Shown here: one piece after another, positions 15,611 to 22,796 of the stretch
How the letters are laid out: the number at the start of each line of letters is the position of its first letter
How positions within the stretch are numbered: the first letter of the stretch is position 1
Assembly (NCBI RefSeq): GCF_030407815.1
Contig: NZ_JASDCS010000003.1
Span: forward strand, 1 to 64,000
DNA from: Psychrobacter sp. APC 3281
Lineage (GTDB): Bacteria > Pseudomonadota > Gammaproteobacteria > Pseudomonadales > Moraxellaceae
Length of the DNA stretch: 64,000 nt
Direction: 5' to 3'
Program-made: the position numbers and the translations under genes
The notes under the pieces: model-generated
Databases searched by the model: none
Told to the model about the DNA's origin: nothing
Seen by the model: only the letters and a program-made list of their open reading frames with translations

Positions 15611-16627
15611 ATGCCAGATTTGGACTCAAATGATGAAAAAATTGTTTTATTTAATAGAGACAAAATAATGAATGATTTAATGAAAAACGTGCGAATAGTA
15701 GAAGTTTATTCAGATGTTGCAGGGCATAAAAAAGGCGCGTCACTAGGAATCGATGCATTGCGCGCGTCATCAAAAGAGATGAATGCAGACTACTATGAAA
15801 AATTGCAACTTGATAGTATAAAAAATGAATATATACATGAAGAAGAGTCATCATTTAAGCATGCAAAATACGCCGATGTAATTGAGCCTGTTATTTCTAA
15901 ATTGGCGCATAAAATCAAAGATATAAGAAACGAAAATCAATTTCCAATTGTTATTGCAGGTGATCATTCTAGCTGTGCAGGCACTATGCATGGTCTAAAA
16001 ATGGCGCATCCTGATGCTGAAATTGGCGTGGTTTATATAGACGCACACGCTGATTTCCATTCACCATATACCAGCGGATCAGGAAATATGCATGGCATGC
16101 CTTTGGCAATGGCTTGTGCCATTGATAATTTGGAATGTCAGCGTAACGAGCTTTCTGAAAAAGAAAAAGAATATTGGGAAAAATTGAAGTTTATGGCATC
16201 AAGCGAGCCATCAATTAAGCCAGAAAATGTGGTGTTTTGTGCGGTTAGAGATTATCAAGAAGAAGAGATGGATCTAATTAGAAGACATAAAATCCCTTTA
16301 TATAGCGTGGCTGAGATAACCCAAAAAGGCATCAGCTCTACCGTAGAGGAAATCTTCAAAAAACTAGAATATTGCGATCATATCTATGTGTCGTTCGATG
16401 TTGATAGTGTCGACCCTTTGTATGTGCCAGGCACCGGTACACCTGCAATGAATGGCCTGTCATACGAGCAAGCGATGCAACTTAATATAGAGTTAATCAA
16501 GAATAAGAAAGTATGCTGCTGGGAAATGGCAGAGATAAATCCTTTGTACAACAACTCAAAAGATGACTCGACCAGAATATTTAAAATTTTAGAGAAAGTG
16601 ACCCACACACTTTTGAGCAATTACTAG
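15611..16627 (+). CDS. Arginase-family ureohydrolase
   Basis: 338 aa. The binuclear manganese ligands are seen as His119 (AGDHS), Asp144/His146/Asp148 (DAHADFH) and Asp263/Asp265 (SFDVDSVDP), with Glu in WEMAEINP for the guanidinium. TAGGAG precedes the ATG at 15611. It probably hydrolyses arginine to ornithine and urea, feeding the cyclodeaminase 30 bases upstream. The first metal loop reads AGDHS rather than GGDHS, and position 150 is His where arginases usually have Asn, so another guanidino substrate cannot be excluded. The N-terminal 25 residues are an extension. Confidence 0.88.
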   Translation: MPDLDSNDEKIVLFNRDKIMNDLMKNVRIVEVYSDVAGHKKGASLGIDALRASSKEMNADYYEKLQLDSIKNEYIHEEESSFKHAKYADVIEPVISKLAHKIKDIRNENQFPIVIAGDHSSCAGTMHGLKMAHPDAEIGVVYIDAHADFHSPYTSGSGNMHGMPLAMACAIDNLECQRNELSEKEKEYWEKLKFMASSEPSIKPENVVFCAVRDYQEEEMDLIRRHKIPLYSVAEITQKGISSTVEEIFKKLEYCDHIYVSFDVDSVDPLYVPGTGTPAMNGLSYEQAMQLNIELIKNKKVCCWEMAEINPLYNNSKDDSTRIFKILEKVTHTLLSNY

Positions 16628-16658
16628 TACTGAATATTCAAAATGAGTAAAAGAATCT

Positions 16659-16693
16659 AACCTAAAGGGGTTTGTTAAAACCTTCTTTAGGTT
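16659..16693. promoter_or_regulatory. Hairpin between arginase and YjiH genes
   Basis: The outer arms AACCTAAAG / CTTTAGGTT are perfect and enclose GGTTT / AAACC around a GTTA loop. No T-run follows. It may reduce or stabilise read-through from the arginase gene into the transporter gene. Confidence 0.5.
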
Positions 16694-16723
16694 GGTTAAA
16701 AAGGGACTGCGAGTAAAAATAAT

Positions 16724-18127
16724 ATGGACATTATTAAAGCCAGCGCTGCAAGTCGAGATGTTAGCGGTATCAATATCAGACAGTTTTTGAAGTTCTTTAT
16801 CCCATCTATCATAGGTTTGATGCTTTTCGTATTTCCAATTCCTTATGTTGACGGTAAGTTTGTCACCTATGCAGAAGGATTTACCATCCCTATATCTGTA
16901 TTAAAGGATTATATACAGGGTTATATCGGTGACCTTTTGCCGTTATTGGTTGTCACCTCAATCATGATTACCTTGTGTTGTACTTTATATACTAAAATCA
17001 TGAAACCTGCATTTATTCTGAATAATGCGTTTTTGAATAACTTATTAAACGTTACAACGCCTTGGCTTGTTATTAGGATGCTTGGTGCGTTCTTCGTTGT
17101 CGTGACCTATTTTAAATTTGGGTTTGAGGCAATATATTCAGACAATATTGGCGGCTTAATATTATATGAGTTAATGCCAATACTTTTTATTGTATTTTTC
17201 TTGGCTGGTTTACTGCTGCCTTTATTGCTTGATTTTGGCTTATTAGAATTTTTTGGGGTTCTACTAAGTAAAGTAATGAGACCTTTGTTTGGCTTACCAG
17301 GTAGGTCATCTGTAGATTGTTTAACATCATGGTTGGGTGATGGCACTATCGGCGTATTATTGACTGATAAACAATTGGAAGGCGGGTTCTATACCAAAAA
17401 AGAAGCGGCAATTATCGCTACAAGTTTTTCAGCAGTATCGATTACATTCTGTTTGGTGGTCATCTCACAGGTTAAGCTCGAAAGCTACTTTATCAATATG
17501 ATTGGGGTCGTTGCTTTATGCGGGATTGTTTGTGCGCTAATAGTTCCAAGGTTATTGCCTTTATCTAGGATTGAAGATACTTATACTATCGAAAATAGTG
17601 ATAGAGATCATGAAACCATTCCCGAAGGAAAAACACTATTTACCCACAGTTTACATAAAGCCGTCCAAAAAGCAGATAAGAGTCCAAGCTTTCTTACTTT
17701 CTTAAGAGATGGTCTAAAAAATATTTTGGATATGTGGATTGGGATACTGCCTGTCGTTATGGCAATCGGCACTATGGGTTTGATCGTTGCAGAAGAAACA
17801 CCTGTATTTGATTATTTAGGTATGCCGTTTATTCCATTCTTAGAGTTATTGAACATACCTTTTGCTGCAGAAATGTCAAAAACGATTATGGTAGGTTTTG
17901 CCGATATGTTTTTGCCGGCTATTATCGGTTCTTCGATAGAGTCAGAACTAACTCGATTTGTCATCGCTTGCTTGTCAGTGTCTCAATTGATCTATATGTC
18001 AGAAGTCGGCGGATTGATTTTAGGGACAAAAATTCCAGTGAGTTTTTTTCAATTACTAGTCATTTTTCTATTGAGAACAATCATCTCGTTACCAATCATT
18101 GCGGTGTGTGCTCATATGATTTTCTAA
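16724..18127 (+). CDS. YjiH-family inner-membrane protein (nucleoside-recognition/Gate domain)
   Basis: 467 aa with roughly ten hydrophobic segments. The block FGLPGRSSVDCLTSWLGDGTIGVLLT near residues 190-215 and a second membrane half (TMVGFADMFLPAIIGSSIESELTRFVIACLSVSQLIYMSEVGGLI) are typical of YjiH and related Gate-domain proteins. The biochemical role of YjiH is not established. In E. coli yjiH sits by an isoaspartyl dipeptidase gene; here it follows arginase and ornithine cyclodeaminase. A role in moving arginine, ornithine, proline or peptides is an inference from position. Confidence 0.8.
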   Translation: MDIIKASAASRDVSGINIRQFLKFFIPSIIGLMLFVFPIPYVDGKFVTYAEGFTIPISVLKDYIQGYIGDLLPLLVVTSIMITLCCTLYTKIMKPAFILNNAFLNNLLNVTTPWLVIRMLGAFFVVVTYFKFGFEAIYSDNIGGLILYELMPILFIVFFLAGLLLPLLLDFGLLEFFGVLLSKVMRPLFGLPGRSSVDCLTSWLGDGTIGVLLTDKQLEGGFYTKKEAAIIATSFSAVSITFCLVVISQVKLESYFINMIGVVALCGIVCALIVPRLLPLSRIEDTYTIENSDRDHETIPEGKTLFTHSLHKAVQKADKSPSFLTFLRDGLKNILDMWIGILPVVMAIGTMGLIVAEETPVFDYLGMPFIPFLELLNIPFAAEMSKTIMVGFADMFLPAIIGSSIESELTRFVIACLSVSQLIYMSEVGGLILGTKIPVSFFQLLVIFLLRTIISLPIIAVCAHMIF

Positions 18128-18180
18128 ATAGAACTTTCTAAAAACTGGCTACACCACGTTTGAGTAGAGAATCAGCAGCA

Positions 18181-18208
18181 AAAAAACCACCTATCAAAGT
18201 GGTTTTTT
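18181..18208 (+). terminator. Rho-independent terminator after YjiH gene
   Basis: AAAAAACCAC and GTGGTTTTTT form a perfect 10-bp stem over an 8-base loop with a T6 tail, 53 bases past the stop codon. Confidence 0.88.
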
Positions 18209-18303
18209 GCTATCAGTATCAAGCCATAGTTGAATTCACATAATTTCAATACAAGGAGACCGAGTTCAAGCGATACATTATTTCTTGCAACCATACAAAA
18301 ATA

Positions 18304-18333
18304 GATATACGATTCATATACGTTTCGTATATC
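18304..18333. promoter_or_regulatory. Palindromic operator upstream of ParD-like gene
   Basis: GATATACGA (18304-18312) and TCGTATATC (18325-18333) are exact complements around a 12-base spacer that itself holds a third ATATACG. The site ends 11 bases before the ATG at 18345 and just before the AAGGTG ribosome site. It resembles the paired half-sites that ribbon-helix-helix repressors bind to control their own operon. Confidence 0.6.
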
Positions 18334-18344
18334 AAGGTGTTTTT

Positions 18345-18551
18345 ATGGGTATTGTTAAAATTGATGATGAGCTGCATGAAGATATTCGTAAAGCAAGTGC
18401 CGTCATGGTGCGCTCCATCAACGCACAAGCTGAATATTGGATGAAGATAGGCATGCTCGCTGAAGCTAACCCCAATATGTCTTACAACCAAATTATCAAT
18501 GAGCAAATGAGACAAGCTGATGTCAATGTAAGGAACCTTATAGATGGATAA
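18345..18551 (+). CDS. ParD-like ribbon-helix-helix protein
   Basis: 68 aa from the ATG at 18345 (AAGGTG upstream). A longer frame from 18285 would run through the operator and is rejected. MGIVKIDDELHEDIRKASAVMVRSINAQAEYWMKIGMLAEANP follows the ParD-like antitoxin pattern: a short beta strand (GIVKIDD) then two helices. No ParE-type toxin follows. Instead the stop overlaps the start of a methionine aminopeptidase gene by 8 bases, implying coupled translation. It is probably a DNA-binding autoregulator; an antitoxin role is conjecture. Confidence 0.82.
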   Translation: MGIVKIDDELHEDIRKASAVMVRSINAQAEYWMKIGMLAEANPNMSYNQIINEQMRQADVNVRNLIDG

Positions 18552-19317
18552 GGTCATACTTAAAAGCGCAGCGGAATTGGAAATCATGCGCGAGTCTGGG
18601 CGACTTCTCGCCTCTGTCTTTGATTATCTTGATGAGCAAATTACAGTTGGTACTTCTACGATGGAGATCAATAACCTTGCTGAGCACTATATTGTCGATC
18701 AGCTAGGTGCACGTCCAGCCAGTAAGGGTCAGTATGGTTACCAATATGCATTGAATACCTCAGTTAATAACGTGGTCTGTCATGGCATTCCTTCAGAGCA
18801 GCAAATACTCAAATCGGGTGATATTGTGAATGTGGATATTACCCTAGAACAAGGGGGTTTTATCGCTGATTCTAGCAAAATGTATTTGATAGGTGAGGTG
18901 TTGCCCCTTGCAAAACGCTTGGTTGATCAGACCTATGAAGCTATGTGGGAAGGAATACGAGTGGTGAAACCTGGAGCAACGCTAGGTGATGTTGGTCATG
19001 CCATCCAAAGTTACGCTGAGCAGCAGGGCTATTCTGTAGTGCGAGAGTATTGCGGTCATGGTATTGGACGCGAGATGCATGAGGGACCGCAAGTTTTGCA
19101 TTACGGATATCAAGGAAAAGGTCTAGTCCTACAAGAAGGTATGACATTTACCATTGAACCGATGGTCAATCAAGGTAAAGCCAAAGTTAAAGTCAAAAGA
19201 GATGGCTGGACTGTAATCACCAATGATAAAAAGCTATCTGCTCAGTGGGAGCATACGATTGCGGTTACTTCTGACGGCTATGAGGTTCTCACTCTGCGTA
19301 ACGATGAGATACTTTAA
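18544..19317 (+). CDS. map: Methionine aminopeptidase, type I
   Basis: 257 aa. It removes the initiator methionine from new proteins in the cytoplasm. The substrate His80 (VCHGIP) and metal ligands Asp98, Asp109, His172 (GHGIGREMHEGPQV), Glu205 (FTIEPM) and Glu236 (QWEHTIAV) are all present, each one residue beyond the E. coli numbering, so the enzyme should be active. It overlaps the ParD-like gene upstream by 8 bases. Because housekeeping map usually stands near rpsB, this copy may be a second, specialised one; the rest of the genome is not visible here. Confidence 0.94.
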   Translation: MDKVILKSAAELEIMRESGRLLASVFDYLDEQITVGTSTMEINNLAEHYIVDQLGARPASKGQYGYQYALNTSVNNVVCHGIPSEQQILKSGDIVNVDITLEQGGFIADSSKMYLIGEVLPLAKRLVDQTYEAMWEGIRVVKPGATLGDVGHAIQSYAEQQGYSVVREYCGHGIGREMHEGPQVLHYGYQGKGLVLQEGMTFTIEPMVNQGKAKVKVKRDGWTVITNDKKLSAQWEHTIAVTSDGYEVLTLRNDEIL

Positions 19318-19346
19318 GCGATTTAATATTCGAACGACGATTCGGT

Positions 19347-19380
19347 AAGGCGTTTCTATAATTCAGAAGCGCCTTTTTTT
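19347..19380 (+). terminator. Terminator after map
   Basis: AAGGCGTTTCT pairs with AGAAGCGCCTT (one G-T pair) over a 7-base loop, and a T7 tract follows. It starts 30 bases past the map stop. Confidence 0.9.
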
Positions 19381-19504
19381 AGGATGTCATGTGACCGTTT
19401 TTTAGCCAGTTATGGCTGAGAAGAAAGTGACTAACATCAAGGGCAAAAGCCTCTGCTACGACACCAATCAGTAGCAGAGGACTATTTAACACATACAAAT
19501 ATAT

Positions 19505-21163
19505 TTAGAGAACTGCTTTGGTCGCGCCAGCCGCCCGTTCGATCAATAAATCCACGGGAGCATCAGGACTTAATGTACCAAAGGCTAGCCCATGCTCATT
19601 CCCAATCCTAGAACGACAGAATGCCTGAGCGATCTCCGTATGTTCAGTCTGTAAGAGTATCGAAGCCTGTAGCATCAATGCTAGGCGCTCAATCACATAG
19701 CGACTACGGAACTCCAAGGTTTGAGTGTTCTCAAATCGCTCTATCAGTAGGTCTAATTCTACATCATAATCAGCATTTTTCCCTGCTGCTTGCTGCATTT
19801 CCTTAAATAAAGCTCGCTGAGTTTCTGGCTCCTTGTTTAATGCACGCAGCACATCTAGACATTGCACATTGCCGCTGCCTTCCCAGATTGAGTTTAGCGG
19901 TGCTTGTCTATAAAGACGCGGCATAATAGTCTCTTCGACATAGCCATTTCCGCCCAAACATTCTTGCGCCTCATTGATAAGAACGGGCGCGCGTTTGCAT
20001 ATCCAATACTTCCCAATCGCAGTAGCAATACGAGCGAGTGCGGCTTCATGAGGGTCTGTTTCTATCCTATCAACTGCGCGCGCAATACGCATTGTTAGGG
20101 CCAAAGCCGCTTCTGACTCTAAGGCTAAATCTGCCAGCACATTACGCATAATAGGTTGGTTGACTAATAATTTACCAAAGGCTTCGCGCTGACTGGTGTG
20201 ATGAATCGCTTGAACGATCGCTTGGCGCATTTGGGCTGAGGAGCCAATCATACAGTCAAGTCGGGTTAGCGCGACCATCTCGATAATGGTAGGGATGCCG
20301 CGACCCTCAGTGCCTACTAGCTCACCGAATGCACCTTGAAACTCTACCTCTGAGGAAGCGTTTGCCCAATCTCCTAATTTATCTTTTAAGCGTTGAACTT
20401 GTACGGCATTGCGTGTCCCATCAGGCCGAAAGCGTGGTACTAAAAAACAACTAGGTCCACTGTCAGATTGAGCCAAGACGAGATGAGCATCACACATTGG
20501 CGCTGAGAAAAACCATTTATGCCCGATGATTTCATACGAGCCATCTTCTTGTCGTGTGGCCCTAGTCGTATTGCGACGTAAATCTGATCCACCTTGTTTT
20601 TCTGTCATGCCCATACCCATCGTACAGCCTAGCTTTTCTTCCATGGGCAAGCTGCGCGGATCATAGTGTTCAGATGATAGCTTGGGCAGCCATTTTTCAG
20701 CCAGTGCTGGCGAATGACGTAGGGCAGGGATAGCGGCATAGCTCATAGACATGGGACAACCAAACCCAGCCTCAGGCTGTGAGCCGAGATACATGACTGC
20801 CGCCCGAGCCACGTGAGCACTATCACGCTCTTCGTTGCGCCAAGCAAAATTGCTCATGCCGTATTTCATTCCTGCACGCATCAGATCATGGTAAGCCGGA
20901 TGAAACTCTACTTCATCTATACGCCGACCATAGCTATCAAAGTTGCGCAATTTAGGCTTGTTTTCATTGGCTAGGAATCCGCTAGTGATCAGATCTCCAC
21001 CAGTCAGTGCCCCAAACTCTTTTAAGTGACTTGCTGCCCAAGCAGCACCTTCTCTTGCGACAGCTTCTTTGAGCGCTGTATCTGTTTCCCATGCATTATA
21101 ATTGACTAAGGCAAAAGGTTGATTCTGCACCTCATGGGTCTTAAATTGATTTACAATTGACAT
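19505..21163 (-). CDS. aidB: AidB-like acyl-CoA dehydrogenase
   Basis: 552 aa, longer than ordinary acyl-CoA dehydrogenases (about 380) and matching AidB (541 in E. coli). AidB-style features are the N-terminal VNYNAWETDTALKEAV region, MGMTEKQGGSDLRRNTT, the FAD-fold block HKWFFSAPMCDAHLVLAQ, and the C-terminal helical domain with QECLGGNGYVEETIMPRLYRQAPLNSIWEGSGNVQCLDVLRAL. E. coli AidB is an alkylation-response flavoprotein that binds DNA and has weak isovaleryl-CoA dehydrogenase activity. No ada-type control is visible here; instead a PaaX-family gene is divergent, hinting at a metabolic acyl-CoA role. Confidence 0.88.
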   Translation of the reverse strand: MSIVNQFKTHEVQNQPFALVNYNAWETDTALKEAVAREGAAWAASHLKEFGALTGGDLITSGFLANENKPKLRNFDSYGRRIDEVEFHPAYHDLMRAGMKYGMSNFAWRNEERDSAHVARAAVMYLGSQPEAGFGCPMSMSYAAIPALRHSPALAEKWLPKLSSEHYDPRSLPMEEKLGCTMGMGMTEKQGGSDLRRNTTRATRQEDGSYEIIGHKWFFSAPMCDAHLVLAQSDSGPSCFLVPRFRPDGTRNAVQVQRLKDKLGDWANASSEVEFQGAFGELVGTEGRGIPTIIEMVALTRLDCMIGSSAQMRQAIVQAIHHTSQREAFGKLLVNQPIMRNVLADLALESEAALALTMRIARAVDRIETDPHEAALARIATAIGKYWICKRAPVLINEAQECLGGNGYVEETIMPRLYRQAPLNSIWEGSGNVQCLDVLRALNKEPETQRALFKEMQQAAGKNADYDVELDLLIERFENTQTLEFRSRYVIERLALMLQASILLQTEHTEIAQAFCRSRIGNEHGLAFGTLSPDAPVDLLIERAAGATKAVL

Positions 21164-21270
21164 GATGATTATCTTCCCTGATTTTAAATGTCATTTACTA
21201 AGTTTCAGTAGTTCAGTAACTTACACGATCAGTATTACATATAAAAAATAATTCCGTCAATAGGTGTAAT

Positions 21271-22074
21271 ATGAACAAACCAACGCCTCGTTTATTGCTT
21301 TTACGCTTACTTATGGTGGCAGAAGCAAACACACTTAGTGCTTCCGAAGCGGTGCTGGCAGGCTCTATCTTTGGTATGACAGAAAATAGTATACGTGTGA
21401 CGCTTGCTCGTTTGATCCAAGCGGATCTTGCTGAGTCGATTGGTCCTGCCACCTACAGACTCGGACCGAAAGCTCAAAAATTGGGCGCCGATGTGGCCTT
21501 ATGGCAAACAGCGGATAAAAGAACGATAAAATCCGATGGCTCATGGATAGCGGTAGCTACCGGTGGACTACCCCGCAGTGATCGTAAAGCGCTGCGTGCC
21601 CGTGCTCGCGCTTTGTCATTATTGGGGTTTCGTGAACTTGATAAGGGGCTTTATCTGCGTCCCAATAATTTGTTAGGCGGTATTGATGTCGTCCGTCGGC
21701 GTCTATTGGACTTGGGATTAGAAGAGGAAGCTGCGGTTTTTAAGGCCAATGATTTCGATGAGGTTAGGCAGAAAAAAGCACGAGAGCTCTGGTCGGACAT
21801 GCATCTTGAAAAGCATTATAAAGAGAAGTCGCAGCAGCTCACCGACTGGTTAAATGGTTTGGCCGATTTGCCGTCCCATGTGGCGCTTCGAGAAATATTC
21901 ATCCTTGGAGATGCAGGTATCCGCAGTGTTGTTTTTGATCCTCTACTTCCTGCTCCCTTAGTAGATGAGGAAGCGCGGCAAAAGTATTTCGAGACGGTGC
22001 GACGTATTAATGAGGAGGGTAGGCGTTTATGGTTTGCGTTTTTTGAAAAGGCTAAATCGTTAGAGTCTGTTTAA
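21271..22074 (+). CDS. PaaX-family transcriptional regulator
   Basis: 267 aa. The N-terminal winged helix reads PTPRLLLLRLLMVAEANTLSASEAVLAGSIFGMTENSIRVTLARLIQADLAESIG. The central SDGSWIAVATGGLPRSDRKALRARARALSLLGFRELDKGLYLRPNN and the C-terminal effector domain follow the PaaX/PaaX_C arrangement. PaaX represses phenylacetate genes and responds to phenylacetyl-CoA; no paa genes are here. It is divergent from the AidB-like acyl-CoA dehydrogenase with a 107-bp gap holding TATTACA/TGTAATA arms at 21233 and 21265, so it probably controls that gene in answer to some acyl-CoA. Confidence 0.85.
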   Translation: MNKPTPRLLLLRLLMVAEANTLSASEAVLAGSIFGMTENSIRVTLARLIQADLAESIGPATYRLGPKAQKLGADVALWQTADKRTIKSDGSWIAVATGGLPRSDRKALRARARALSLLGFRELDKGLYLRPNNLLGGIDVVRRRLLDLGLEEEAAVFKANDFDEVRQKKARELWSDMHLEKHYKEKSQQLTDWLNGLADLPSHVALREIFILGDAGIRSVVFDPLLPAPLVDEEARQKYFETVRRINEEGRRLWFAFFEKAKSLESV

Positions 22075-22198
22075 CCAAGTCATTAGAATGCGCTTAAAGA
22101 GAATCAAGTGAAATTGCAGCATAGTAATTATCAAATAGCAGAGGTGCTATCTATAGCGATGAATAAGCATTAATTATTTGCAGCTATTCAGATAGTAT

Positions 22199-22630
22199 TT
22201 ACTGTGAGCCATATGGCGAATTTTCATGACAAGAATGATCAGCAAGCGCATTTAATATGCCACATGATTTCGCTGGTGCGCTACTAACACATTTCTGTCG
22301 CAAAACACTTAAGTGTTTTTTTAACTGTTTTAGCTCTTCTATACGTGTTTCTACAGCGCAGATATGTTCATCCAACAAGGTATCGACATCAGCGCAATCT
22401 CTGCTAGGCTCTTCCCAGTACTTAAGTAAAGTCCGTACTTCATCCAATGTCATATCGAGTGTACGACAGTGCAGAACGAACTGTAGACGCTCGATATGAC
22501 TTTCGCGATATAAGCGATAGTTCCCTTCACTACGCGAAGGCTCTGGTAATAGCTTTTCTTTTTCATAATAGCGAATGGTTTCTACTGTAACGCCTGTACG
22601 CTTAGCGAGCTCTCCAATTTTTATTAGCAT
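22199..22630 (-). CDS. cadR: MerR-family Cd(II)/Pb(II)/Zn(II)-responsive regulator CadR
   Basis: 143 aa. The MerR helix-turn-helix IGELAKRTGVTVETIRYYEKEKLLPEPSRSEGNYRLY is followed by the dimerisation helix and Cys residues at the metal-binding end: RDCADVDTLLDEH, LRQKC and KSCGILNAL, then a His/Cys tail (DHSCHE). This pattern is that of CadR/PbrR. It is divergent from a Cd/Zn/Pb exporting P-type ATPase, whose promoter has the distorted MerR spacing at 22727-22757. Confidence 0.92.
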   Translation of the reverse strand: MLIKIGELAKRTGVTVETIRYYEKEKLLPEPSRSEGNYRLYRESHIERLQFVLHCRTLDMTLDEVRTLLKYWEEPSRDCADVDTLLDEHICAVETRIEELKQLKKHLSVLRQKCVSSAPAKSCGILNALADHSCHENSPYGSQ

Positions 22631-22675
22631 GGTTATCTCAAAGTCATTTCAAAACTGAAAACATTAAAGTAACTA

Positions 22676-22690
22676 TAAGGTTTAACCTTA
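22676..22690. promoter_or_regulatory. Perfect 15-bp palindrome near cadR start
   Basis: TAAGGTT-T-AACCTTA lies 46 bases upstream of the cadR start. It may be a second operator for autoregulation or part of the cadR promoter. It is distinct from the ACCCT/AGGGT dyad of the cadA promoter. Confidence 0.4.
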
Positions 22691-22726
22691 AGGAAATCAA
22701 GTTTATACAATTGCATATAAATGGCC

Positions 22727-22757
22727 TTGACCCTGAAGCCACTAGAGGGTTCAAAAT
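22727..22757 (+). promoter_or_regulatory. MerR-type promoter/operator of cadA
   Basis: The -35 TTGACC (22727-22732) and -10 CAAAAT (22752-22757) are 19 bp apart, two more than optimal. Between them sits the dyad ACCCT-N11-AGGGT. This overlong spacer with a central dyad is the standard design for activation by DNA twisting in MerR/CadR/ZntR systems. Confidence 0.8.
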
Positions 22758-22796
22758 AGCGTTATTAAATGAATTCTTATAATGAGGCAATTTATT

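Noticed and set aside
18285-18344. N-terminal extension of the ParD-like protein from an upstream ATG
   Set aside because: It would translate the palindromic operator and the ribosome site; the ATG at 18345 has AAGGTG and the expected protein start.
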